DNA from: Gp13-AA77 sp035946575 | GTDB lineage: Bacteria; Acidobacteriota; Terriglobia; UBA7540 | Direction: 5' to 3' | Assembly (NCBI GenBank): GCA_035946575.1 | Contig: DASYZG010000025.1 | Location: 8,388-72,387, forward strand | DNA: 64,000 nucleotides | Part shown: positions 9,417 to 17,492 of the stretch, one piece after another | How the letters are laid out: every line of letters starts with the position of its first letter | Numbering within the stretch: the stretch's first letter is position 1 | Notes under the pieces: model-generated | Databases searched by the model: none | The model's input: only the letters and a program-made list of their open reading frames with translations | What the model was told of the DNA's origin: nothing | Translations under genes and position numbers: made by a program

Positions 9417-11588
9417 TCATTCCCCGGGGTGGTACGTCCGCTCGGTGTGGCCCTCGAGCTGTGAGCGGTAGAAATAGACTTCGCGCAAATCGCCCGTCGC
9501 GTAGCGCTCCGCCTCATCGTCAAAGTGAGGCGACGCCGGATTTCCACTCTCGCCGCCGGCCGTGATGGCCCGCACCCGCACGGTCTTTCCGAACTCCACC
9601 GCGGCCACGAAACTGTTTCCGGCGGTGCCGTACCATTTCTTCGTTCCCGGGTAAGGCCGCGCGGCGAACGAGGCCAATGACCCCCACAGCGAATAGGTAA
9701 ACCCGACGGGAATGCTCGGTCTCGAGTCGTCGAAGTGCGGAACGATGTCGTCGTCCAGACGCTGGAAGCGGTTGATGTCGCCCCAGGGTGTCTTCCACGT
9801 TCCGAAGTCCGCCGTCAGGCGATCCGACGCCGCCGCCAGCGATCGCAGCAACTGATCGGCCGGCACACGGCTCCCGGCAAAATCGTAGGCAGGAACGCCC
9901 GCGCTTCGTGCCTCGCGGCCCACGTGCCGCAGGAGGTCCGTCCCCCAGAACACCGCCAGTGACGTCGGCACGGAATCCACGCCCCAGCGGTAATCCCAGG
10001 CGCGCAGCATCTTGATCTGTTCCGCCAGCTTCGCTTTCAAGGGGTCCGAATCCGGGTCATGATCCCACGCCCGGATCAGCGCGGGCAGCGCCTTCTCGAA
10101 CCACGGCAGATAGCTGTCGAAAGCGGTGGTAATCAGCGAATCGAGCGTGAAATCCTTCCGGTTCTCCAGGACCCTGACGGCGTGCAGTCCACGCGCCGAT
10201 TCTCCGCCCGTCTCGACGTAGATTGGAAAGTCCTGCTTCTTCAGGCTGCCGGGCCCGGCCGCGTTCCAGGGCGCGTCGTTCGAGTTATAGATCCAGCCGC
10301 TCTTCGGATTCAGCAGGTGCGGCGTCTCATCGAGGGAGAGCAGCCCGTGCCAGCCGGTCGCGGGATCGCTGCCGTCAACCGGCCTGGTCCAATCGAAGCG
10401 AGGATCGCGCCGGGGAATAAAGTCGCCGTGGAAGTAGGCGATGTCGCCATCGGAGTCGGCAAAGATCGTGTTATTCGACGAGTTTGTGTGCAGTTCCATC
10501 GTGCGGCGGAACGATTTGTAATCCCCCGCCTTGGTGCGGGTGAAATCCTGGATGAGCGCCTTGATCGGCTCCTGCATCAGGCGAATCGTGATCCATTTAC
10601 CGTTCTCTGCGCCGATCACCGGCCCGTGCCCCGTGTAGTAGGTCGTGAAATCCTTCTCGGCCATGCCGTGATCGGTCAGGTACGGCACCCGGATCTCCCT
10701 GGCGATAACGGGAAGTTCCTTGTCGCCGGACTTGTAGTAGTAGCGGTCGCCCTTCTTTTCCACGGTCTCCAGATATTCGCTGAGGTCGTTGGCGCCGCTC
10801 GTGGTGTGCATCCAGCCGATGTGTGGATTGAAACCCTGGTAGACGAAGAATTGTCCCCAGGTCACGGCGCCGTAAGCGTCGAGGCCCTCCTCGCTCGACA
10901 TCTGGAGCTCGGAGCGGAAATAGAACGACGTGTGCGGATTGATGAGCAGCAGTGCACGACGGTTGACGGTGTCTGCCGGCGCGATGGCGATGCCGTTCGA
11001 TCCCGACAGTTCGGCGATCTCGTCCGGGTTCGCCGGCATCGCGCGTGCCAGGGGCTCGTTTCCGTAGAACGCCGCCAGTTGGTTGAGATCCACGTGGTCG
11101 ATGTCGCCGCCGATGCTCCCTTCGGTGAAGCTCAGCGCCATCCACGGTTCGAATCGCTTGATGACCCTGGGCCTAACCTCGGGATGCCGGTACAGGTAGA
11201 AGTTCAATCCATCGGCGAAGGCTCTCATCAGCGACCGGAGCCACGCCGGACTCTCGGCATATTCCTTCTTCAGCGTTTCGGGATCGATGAAAAGCTTCAT
11301 CCGCAGGTCTTGATTAATCTTCGACTCGCCTTCGGCCTCCCCGAGGCGACCCATGGCGTCGATGTAGTTCGTTTCCACCCGGTTGAAGTCATCTTCGGCC
11401 TGGGCGTATTCCATGCCAAAGACCGCGTCCGCGTCCGTCTTCCCATAGACGTGCGCGATGCCCCGGTCATCCCGGATGATCGTGACGTTCTGCGTTTCGC
11501 GCTCCCAGCGCGCCGCCTCCGCGTCCTGCGAGGCCCAGGCGCCCGAGGAAACCCAGGCAAAAACGAGAGTGAAAACGACCTTCTTCAT
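9417..11588 (-). CDS. Penicillin acylase family protein (secreted Ntn hydrolase, peptidase S45)
   Basis: 723 residues. The signal peptide is about residues 1-20 (VFAWVSSGAWAS|Q). The start of the mature protein, NVTIIRDDRGIAHVYGKTDADAVF, is the classic N-terminal signature of S45 acylases. The predicted autocatalytic site is LSGSNGIAIAP, with Ser197 becoming the N-terminal nucleophile of the beta chain after removal of the spacer peptide. Downstream, LINPHTSFYFRSELQ, TYYTGHGPVIG, SNDAPWNAAGPG and YGTAGNSFVAAVEF match conserved beta-chain segments. Members hydrolyse amide bonds of beta-lactams, acyl-homoserine lactones or N-acyl amino acids; the substrate here cannot be assigned. It probably acts in the periplasm. 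Start ATG 11588 has a GAGG upstream. It is monocistronic, between a palindrome and the divergent anion permease. Confidence 0.88.
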   Translation of the reverse strand: MKKVVFTLVFAWVSSGAWASQDAEAARWERETQNVTIIRDDRGIAHVYGKTDADAVFGMEYAQAEDDFNRVETNYIDAMGRLGEAEGESKINQDLRMKLFIDPETLKKEYAESPAWLRSLMRAFADGLNFYLYRHPEVRPRVIKRFEPWMALSFTEGSIGGDIDHVDLNQLAAFYGNEPLARAMPANPDEIAELSGSNGIAIAPADTVNRRALLLINPHTSFYFRSELQMSSEEGLDAYGAVTWGQFFVYQGFNPHIGWMHTTSGANDLSEYLETVEKKGDRYYYKSGDKELPVIAREIRVPYLTDHGMAEKDFTTYYTGHGPVIGAENGKWITIRLMQEPIKALIQDFTRTKAGDYKSFRRTMELHTNSSNNTIFADSDGDIAYFHGDFIPRRDPRFDWTRPVDGSDPATGWHGLLSLDETPHLLNPKSGWIYNSNDAPWNAAGPGSLKKQDFPIYVETGGESARGLHAVRVLENRKDFTLDSLITTAFDSYLPWFEKALPALIRAWDHDPDSDPLKAKLAEQIKMLRAWDYRWGVDSVPTSLAVFWGTDLLRHVGREARSAGVPAYDFAGSRVPADQLLRSLAAASDRLTADFGTWKTPWGDINRFQRLDDDIVPHFDDSRPSIPVGFTYSLWGSLASFAARPYPGTKKWYGTAGNSFVAAVEFGKTVRVRAITAGGESGNPASPHFDDEAERYATGDLREVYFYRSQLEGHTERTYHPGE

Positions 11589-11975
11589 GGATGTCAGCCT
11601 CAGGCGGATACCTGCCCACGGTTCCGCGTCCCGTCATAGGTTATCAAACTGGCCGCATAGAAACGAAGACCGGCGTGGTTTCTTGATCGCGCTCCGTGGT
11701 TTCCCCGTGCCTCTCCGTGATCCCTGGGGTGAAAAACAGGTCTTGCTTTCGCCAGGGCCGAACTCGCGATCTCCACCGCCCGCCACATCTGCTTTGCAGG
11801 GCAAAAGATGCACCACGGAGGGCGCAGAGAGCCGGCCGGCAAGGCAGTGGCGCTTTCGGATCAGAAGGCCATCCCAAGACCGTCCACAATCGATGGCTGT
11901 CCTCAAGTAACATCGAGTTGGGGGAAATATTTCCGTTGCACACGGAATACGGTCTGGAGCGATTAAGGAGTTCCG
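11589..11975. other. Divergent intergenic region with direct repeats before a TTG start
   Basis: No gene seen. TTCCGTTGCAC occurs at 11931 and again at 11971, where it contains the TTG start of the anion permease. GGAAATATTTCC (about 11923-11934) is a short perfect palindrome partly overlapping the first copy. Together these could bind a regulator of the permease. The middle part holds fragments resembling the dispersed CTCCGTG/CACGGAG repeat. Confidence 0.35.
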
Positions 11976-13256
11976 TTGCACCTGTCACTCGAACCGTGGC
12001 TCACCGCGATACTTTTCGTCCTGACCTATCTCGGCCTGGTCCTCGGCGAGGTGCCGAAACTGCGCATGGATCGCGCCGGGATCGCTTTTGCCGGTGCCGC
12101 GCTCATGCTGTGCACGGGGGCCCTGACGTTCGCGCAGGCTGTTGGCCCTGGATCGATCGACTACCAGACTTTGGGGCTGCTGTTCGGCATGATGATCGTG
12201 GTCGGGTTCCTGCGGCTCTCGGGTTGCCTCGCCCGACTCACTCATTGGTCGCTCGACCGCATTCATACCCCGCACGCGCTGCTGGCGCTGGTCATCCTGC
12301 TGGCGGGTGTCCTTTCGGCTTTCCTGGTCAACGACATCGTCTGCCTGGCGCTCACGCCGCTCGTCCTTCACCTGTCAAAGCGGCTCAGGTTCGATCCTGT
12401 GCCCCATCTCATCGGCCTCGCGACCGGAGCCAATATCGGTTCGGTGGGCACCATCACCGGCAATCCGCAAAACATGATCATCGGCGTGCAGTCCCGGATC
12501 TCCTATGTGATTTTCGCTGCTCACCTGATGCCGGTGGCTCTAGGGGGACTCGCGATCGACTTCTTGGTGATCAGCCTGGTCTGTCGCCCGGCTCTCACCG
12601 TCGAGCGTTCGGTCGAGATTGCCGCCGCCGGACCCGCCAGCGCCCAATTCACGGCGGGAGCGCTTCGCGGGCGCCTCCTGGGCCGGTTGCAGGGGAAAAG
12701 CGCGCTGGTGGCCGTGGTGACGGTGGCCCTTTTCTTCGCGGGCCTCCCGATGCCAGTTGTGGCGATCGGTGCCGCGGCCTTTCTGCTGCTGGGCCGCTTG
12801 AGGCCTGAACGCATCTATCGCGAGGTGGACTGGAGCCTGCTGCTGATGTTCACCGGGCTTTTCGTGGTGGTCTACGCCTTCCAGGTTCACGTCGTCAGCC
12901 GCTGGAATCTCGCCGGCTGGAACGTCCTGTTGAATCACCCTGTCGGGCTTTTGAGCCTGGCGTCGGCGGGACTCTCGAACCTCGTCAGCAACGTCCCGGC
13001 GGTGCTTCTGCTCCGCCCCGTGATGCACGCCGTCCCCGCGGCCGCGCGCCAGCCGGCGTGGCTGGCCCTCGCCATGTCGAGCACGCTGGCCGGCAACCTG
13101 ACGATCCCGGGCTCGGTCGCCAACCTGATCGTGATCGAAAAGGCCAGACGCGAGGGGACAATCATCTCCTTCTGGGAATACTGCAAGGTTGGCGTGCCCG
13201 TTACCGTTCTGACGTTGGGTCTCGGGATCGGATGGCTGCTGTTCGTACGATTCTGA
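11976..13256 (+). CDS. Anion permease of the ArsB/NhaD (SLC13-type) superfamily
   Basis: 426 residues with about 11 membrane segments. Two family hallmarks are visible: VNDIVCLALTPLVL near 113-126 and TGANIGSVGTITGNPQNMII near 150-169, the paired helical-hairpin motif of ion-transporter-superfamily carriers. A second NxVSNVPAV-type motif (SNLVSNVPAVLLLRP) lies in the C-terminal half, with LAGNLTIPGSVANLIVIEKA matching it. Transport of an oxyanion, dicarboxylate or Na+/H+ exchange is possible; nothing decides between them. The start is TTG, supported by AAGGAG at 11965-11970, five bases upstream. No ArsR or arsenate reductase gene is adjacent, so an arsenite role is not suggested by context. 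Confidence 0.85.
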   Translation: MHLSLEPWLTAILFVLTYLGLVLGEVPKLRMDRAGIAFAGAALMLCTGALTFAQAVGPGSIDYQTLGLLFGMMIVVGFLRLSGCLARLTHWSLDRIHTPHALLALVILLAGVLSAFLVNDIVCLALTPLVLHLSKRLRFDPVPHLIGLATGANIGSVGTITGNPQNMIIGVQSRISYVIFAAHLMPVALGGLAIDFLVISLVCRPALTVERSVEIAAAGPASAQFTAGALRGRLLGRLQGKSALVAVVTVALFFAGLPMPVVAIGAAAFLLLGRLRPERIYREVDWSLLLMFTGLFVVVYAFQVHVVSRWNLAGWNVLLNHPVGLLSLASAGLSNLVSNVPAVLLLRPVMHAVPAAARQPAWLALAMSSTLAGNLTIPGSVANLIVIEKARREGTIISFWEYCKVGVPVTVLTLGLGIGWLLFVRF

Positions 13257-13299
13257 AGACGAGTTCTACAGACCGTTACCAAATAGAGTGACAGGCCAA

Positions 13300-13439
13300 C
13301 CCCTCACCCGGCCCACCGCAGCGGATGAAAGCGCTGGCGGCGGGCCACCCTTATAGTTCGGAGGAGAGGGCCAAAAACCAGAGGAAAACAGCCATCTCCC
13401 TTGGGAGAGGGTGCCCGAGGTACGAGGGCGGGTGAGGGG
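13300..13439. repeat. Palindromic repeat with CCCCTCACCCG ends
   Basis: CCCCTCACCCG (13300-13310) and CGGGTGAGGGG (13429-13439) are perfect 11-bp inverted ends. The interior has CCATCTCCCTTGGGAGAGGGTG, itself palindromic. It is a typical small non-autonomous intergenic repeat, downstream of the anion permease. Confidence 0.6.
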
Positions 13440-13500
13440 AGGCACCCGAAAACGATTGTTCACCGCATTTCTGGCTATCCAAAAAGATCAAACCCGAGTT

Positions 13501-13560
13501 CACGGAATCTCCGTGATCTCCGTGTTGAAAAGCTTTGAAAGCACAGAGGCCACGGAGATC
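13501..13560. repeat. Dispersed CTCCGTG-GTGTTGAAAGC-CACAGAG repeat
   Basis: A hairpin-forming unit with CTCCGTGTTGAAAAGC on one side and CACAGAGGCCACGGAG on the other. Related copies sit at about 42925, 51137, 52593 and 61553, with fragments near 17398, 42195 and 11690. All are intergenic or at gene ends. Confidence 0.65.
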
Positions 13561-13673
13561 TCGATTCGCGACAGCTTGGGCGATCGGACGGCACAAATCA
13601 GTTGACAGCCTGCCCGTAAGCACCGAAATTAGATGACTCCCGCACCGGGCGTGGTCGCGCGGGAATCAAACGC

Positions 13674-14297
13674 ATGGTAACCCATCTCATCGAACTGGTC
13701 GGCAGCGCCATTGTCTCCGTAATCTCCGCCGGCGGCTACGCCGGCATCGTGCTGCTGATGGCCATCGAATCCGCCTGCATCCCGCTTCCCTCCGAAGTGA
13801 TCATGCCTTTCTCCGGATACCTCGTGCTCGCCGGACGGTTTAAGCTCGGCTGGGTGGCCGTGGCGGGCGCGCTGGGCTGCAACCTGGGTTCGATCGTCGC
13901 CTATTACGTAGGCGCCCTCGGTGGACGCCCGCTCGCCGAGCGCTACGGCCGCTTTGTCCTGGTTTCACGTCACGATCTCGATCGTGCCGATCGCTGGTTC
14001 GCGCGCTACGGCAACAGCACCGTCTTCTTTGCGCGCCTCCTGCCTGTGGTCCGCACTTTCATCGCGCTCCCGGCCGGCATCTCGCGCATGAACTTCCTCC
14101 GCTTCAATGTCTATACCTTCCTGGGATCGCTTCCCTGGTGCCTCGTCCTCGCCTATGCCGGACTTCGCCTGGGCGACCGCTGGCCGGTGATGCGCGACTA
14201 TTTCCATCGCTTTGACACCGTGATCGGCGCCGTAATCGTGGCTGGCGCGGTCTGGTTCCTCTACACGCACTGGAAGAATCGCGTCCGGACAGCGTAA
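13674..14297 (+). CDS. DedA-family membrane protein
   Basis: 207 residues. VLLMAIESACIPLPSEVIMP near the N-terminus and FFARLLPVVRTFIALPAGIS in the middle are the two conserved DedA motifs (the acidic E-S-x-x-x-P-x-P-S-E site and the F-x-R-x-x-P-x-x-R re-entrant loop). About five hydrophobic segments are present, ending in a short basic tail. DedA proteins are inner-membrane carriers implicated in undecaprenyl-phosphate or phospholipid recycling and membrane homeostasis; which lipid this one handles is unknown. The ribosome-binding site is weak. The gene stands alone between repeat-rich spacers. Confidence 0.9.
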   Translation: MVTHLIELVGSAIVSVISAGGYAGIVLLMAIESACIPLPSEVIMPFSGYLVLAGRFKLGWVAVAGALGCNLGSIVAYYVGALGGRPLAERYGRFVLVSRHDLDRADRWFARYGNSTVFFARLLPVVRTFIALPAGISRMNFLRFNVYTFLGSLPWCLVLAYAGLRLGDRWPVMRDYFHRFDTVIGAVIVAGAVWFLYTHWKNRVRTA

Positions 14298-14337
14298 AGC
14301 CTCATCTCCTACCCGAAATTGCGCAAGTGCTTGAAAA

Positions 14338-14610
14338 ATAAGCGAAAAAAACTTTCCCAATTTTCTCACTTTTCTCACTTTTCTCCATTGTCCCAAATTT
14401 CGGGAGGACAATACTATCTTGGCCGGCCCGCCGGCCGCTTCGCGGGAGAGAGAAGTGAAGGGAATCGATTTTTGCGCAAAACAAAGCCATCAGATATTTG
14501 AAAACAATTGACTTACCATTTTTCATAGGGCCCGAAAGCCATCAGGTAGTTGAAAAGAAATGAGTTAGGCTTTTAAAGCCATCAGGTAATTGATGAGCAA
14601 TGACTTAGAC
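14338..14610. repeat. Long dispersed repeat, copy A (three AAAGCCATCAGG boxes)
   Basis: It starts with a pyrimidine-rich run (CTTTCCC..TTTTCTCAC repeated, then TCTCCATTGTCCCA), then GGGAGGACAATA, then three boxes AAAGCCATCAG(A/G)TA at 14483, 14535 and 14575, spaced 52 and 40 bp. Copy B at 49580-49853 has the same order and exactly the same 52/40 spacing; copy C (42224-42286) has only the pyrimidine part. It occupies most of the 405-bp gap between dedA and the permease gene. On the minus strand each full copy has an open frame starting MKNGKS, but substitutions look like drift. Confidence 0.7.
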
Positions 14611-14702
14611 CGATTTTGAGAGCTGACAGATGGCGCCGTCGATGCGAAGTGAGCGGGTTTTGCCCCTCATTCCGGCGGTCCGCATGTTCAACGGGCGCGG
14701 GC

Positions 14703-17354
14703 TCACTCGCAGCGCAGCGCCGCCAACGGATCGATTCGCATGGCGCGCCGGGCTGGAATGTAGCTGGCGAGAAGCGCCACGCCCGCAAGCAGAGCGGCCA
14801 CGGCGGCGAAGGTCATGGGGTCCATGGGATGAACACCGAAGAGCAGGGTTCTGAGGAACCGGGTGAGAAAGAGCGCGCCGGTAAGGCCCAAAACGATTCC
14901 GGCGCCGGCACGGAGGGCTCCCTGCGCGATCACGCTGCGCAGCACATCGCCGCTCCGGGCGCCGAGCGCCATCCGGATGCCGATCTCGTGCGTGCGTTGC
15001 GTGACCGTGTACGACATCACGCCGTAGATCCCCACCGTGGCCAGCACGAGTGCGAGGCCGGCGAAGATCGCAAGCAGCGTGGTGTTGAATCGTGGCTCCG
15101 AGACGGAATTGTAGATGAGCTGCTCCATGCTGGCCACGTCATAGAGCGGCAGTTCCGGGTCCACGCTTTCGATGGCATGCCGCGCGGCCGGCACGGCGCT
15201 CAGCGGGTCGGAAGACGTCCGCAGGATCAATGTCAGATAGGGCACGGGCAACTGCTCGTAGGGCAGGTAAATGGCGAGCGACGCCGACTTGTCGAGCCCG
15301 CGCTGCTTCACGTCCCCGACAACTCCGACCACGGTGCACCATCCGGCGTTCGAAAAGCCGGCATCGACACGTTTGCCGACGGCCTGGCCGCGCGGCCAGA
15401 GCCGTCTCGCCAGGCTTTCACTGACGATCATCACGTGGCGGCTCGAGCGGTTGTCCTGGTCGGTGAAGTACCGGCCGCTGCGCAGGGCGATACCGGCGGC
15501 GCGAAAGTAGTCGCCTCCGACCACGTGCTTCCCCGGCTCGATGGGCGGCGCACCGGGCGCCGTAGGGGGCGCGCCCTCCACGGTGATGTCGCCCCGAATA
15601 TAAATGCTGCCGAGCGGCAGGCCCAGGATTGCTCCCGTGGCGCGCGAGCCCGGGAGGGCGCTCAGGCGATCGAGCGCCTGCCGCTCAAAGGCGATCATCT
15701 CAGCCGGCGTCTGGTAGCGCGATTCCGGCAGCTGCAGGTTCATCGTAAGCACGTTCGCCGGGGCAAAGCCGGGATCGACGTTCACCAAAGCCAGGAAGCT
15801 GCGGATCAGCAACCCCGCGCCCACCAGGATCACCAGAGCCAGGGCCACTTCGCCGGCGACGAGCAGATCCTGGAAGCGCCCGCGCTGGGTGCCCGAATCC
15901 GAAGCGCGCTGCTTCATCCCACCAGCGACGTCGGGACGCGACGCGCGCAGTGCCGGCGCGAGGCCGAACAGCAATCCGGTCAGCAGCGAAAGCCCCAGCG
16001 TAAAGCCGATCACCCAGCCGTCGATGCCGGCCGCGGCGATGCGCGCGGCTCCGGTAGGCGAACCGAGACCGTGAGGCAAGTGCGACGCCGCCGAGGCGAT
16101 CAGCGGGTAACCGCCGTAGGCCAGCAACAATCCCAGCGCGCCGCCGAGGACGCCGAGCAGCGTGCTCTCGGTGATCATCTGGCGGACGACTCGTGCGCGG
16201 CCTGCGCCGAGCGCGCTGCGGATGGCGATCTCACGCTGCCGCGTGGCCGAGCGCGCCACGAGCAGGTTGGCAACGTTGACACAGGCGATGAGCAGCACCA
16301 GACCCACAGCGCCGAGCAGCACGAGCAGCGGCGTTCTGAAATCGCCGGCGATTTCGTAGCTGAGAGGCATCAGCGTGACCACAGGTTGCTTGGGTCGTCC
16401 ATCCTTGCGGTCCAGCGCGGCGCTCAGCACGCCGACCTCGCTTCGGGCCTGCTCCAGCGGCACGCCGGCCTGAAGCCTGACCAGCACCCGCATGCCCTCG
16501 TTATGACAATCGCTGCCCAGCACCAGCGGCGTCCAGAAATCCGACTCGTTCGGGAATCCAAAGCCCGGTGGCATCACGCCCGCAACGGTGAAGAATTGAC
16601 CGTCCAGCTTGACGGATTGACCTACCACCCCGCGATCGGCGGCGAAGCGGCTCCGCCACAGTCTGTCGCTCAGCAGAATCACCCGGGCATTGGCCGATTG
16701 CTGGTCAGAGGCCGAGAAGTTGCGGCCGAACGCCGGCCCCACGCCGAGCAACGGGAAGAGACCGGAGGTTATCTCCGCGCCGATCAGGCGCTCGGGCGTG
16801 CCGCGTCCGGTGAAGTTCGCCGGAAGCGGCGCGAATCCACTGACACTGGCGAACAAGCGCGTCTGCCTGCTCCATTCCGCGTAGTCCGGCCCGCAAACCG
16901 CGGCCGGGCCCGAGTACACCACGCCCTGCCCGGTGCTGACCCACAACGTCAGGATTCCATCGGCATCGCGGAAGGGCAGTGGATGGAGGATCACAGCGTT
17001 AACGGCGCTGAAGATCACAGCATTCGCCCCGATGCCGAGCGCCATGGTGAGAATCGCAATCACGGCGAAGCCCGGGCTGCGGCGGAGCTGGCGCCAGCTA
17101 TAGCGGAGGTCCTGCCCCAGCCGGTCGAGCCAGAGCCATCCCCACGCCTCGCGGCCCTGCTCGCGCAGCAGCAGGCTGTTGCCGAATTCGCGCTCGGCGG
17201 CGAATCGAGCTTCGTCGGGCAGGAGCCCTTGCTCGACACCGCTCTGCGCCTTCATCTCCAGATGGTGCCGGATCTCTTCGTCGAGTTCGCGATGAAGCCG
17301 GCCGCGGCGGAAGGCAGTGGCCAATCGTCGGAGGGTTTCACCGATCCAATTCAT
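14703..17354 (-). CDS. Acidobacterial-type ABC transporter permease (MacB/FtsX, ADOP), copy 1
   Basis: 883 residues. The N-terminus LHRELDEEIRHHLEMK, followed by AAEREFGNSLLLREQ, is the cytoplasmic domain specific to the PadR-linked permeases abundant in Acidobacteria. A first helix (LTMALGIGANAVIFSAVNAVI) leads into a large MacB-type periplasmic domain, then FtsX-type membrane blocks (VLLGAVGLVLLIACVNVANL, AGLALVLATVGIYGVMSYTV) and the C-terminal helix with ARRAMRIDPLAALRCE. No ATPase domain is present, so it must work with an ATPase encoded elsewhere or as a mechanical transmembrane unit. It shares strand and architecture with the copy upstream; a 138-bp spacer with a fragment of the CACGGAG repeat separates them. 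Confidence 0.93.
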   Translation of the reverse strand: MNWIGETLRRLATAFRRGRLHRELDEEIRHHLEMKAQSGVEQGLLPDEARFAAEREFGNSLLLREQGREAWGWLWLDRLGQDLRYSWRQLRRSPGFAVIAILTMALGIGANAVIFSAVNAVILHPLPFRDADGILTLWVSTGQGVVYSGPAAVCGPDYAEWSRQTRLFASVSGFAPLPANFTGRGTPERLIGAEITSGLFPLLGVGPAFGRNFSASDQQSANARVILLSDRLWRSRFAADRGVVGQSVKLDGQFFTVAGVMPPGFGFPNESDFWTPLVLGSDCHNEGMRVLVRLQAGVPLEQARSEVGVLSAALDRKDGRPKQPVVTLMPLSYEIAGDFRTPLLVLLGAVGLVLLIACVNVANLLVARSATRQREIAIRSALGAGRARVVRQMITESTLLGVLGGALGLLLAYGGYPLIASAASHLPHGLGSPTGAARIAAAGIDGWVIGFTLGLSLLTGLLFGLAPALRASRPDVAGGMKQRASDSGTQRGRFQDLLVAGEVALALVILVGAGLLIRSFLALVNVDPGFAPANVLTMNLQLPESRYQTPAEMIAFERQALDRLSALPGSRATGAILGLPLGSIYIRGDITVEGAPPTAPGAPPIEPGKHVVGGDYFRAAGIALRSGRYFTDQDNRSSRHVMIVSESLARRLWPRGQAVGKRVDAGFSNAGWCTVVGVVGDVKQRGLDKSASLAIYLPYEQLPVPYLTLILRTSSDPLSAVPAARHAIESVDPELPLYDVASMEQLIYNSVSEPRFNTTLLAIFAGLALVLATVGIYGVMSYTVTQRTHEIGIRMALGARSGDVLRSVIAQGALRAGAGIVLGLTGALFLTRFLRTLLFGVHPMDPMTFAAVAALLAGVALLASYIPARRAMRIDPLAALRCE

Positions 17355-17492
17355 TGCCGGCTCCTTTATTGCGCCTGTTCTGCCAGCAGCCTCACCACAG
17401 AGAGCACGGAGAGCACGGAGGAGCCAACGGTTTGCGCTCTCGAGTCTCTAAGCAAAGCCGTTGAGGGCATCGGTGCTAAAGCAAGCACTTCA

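Noticed and set aside
11976..13256. Annotation as arsenite pump ArsB
   Set aside because: Only superfamily motifs are seen and no arsR, arsC or arsA lies nearby.
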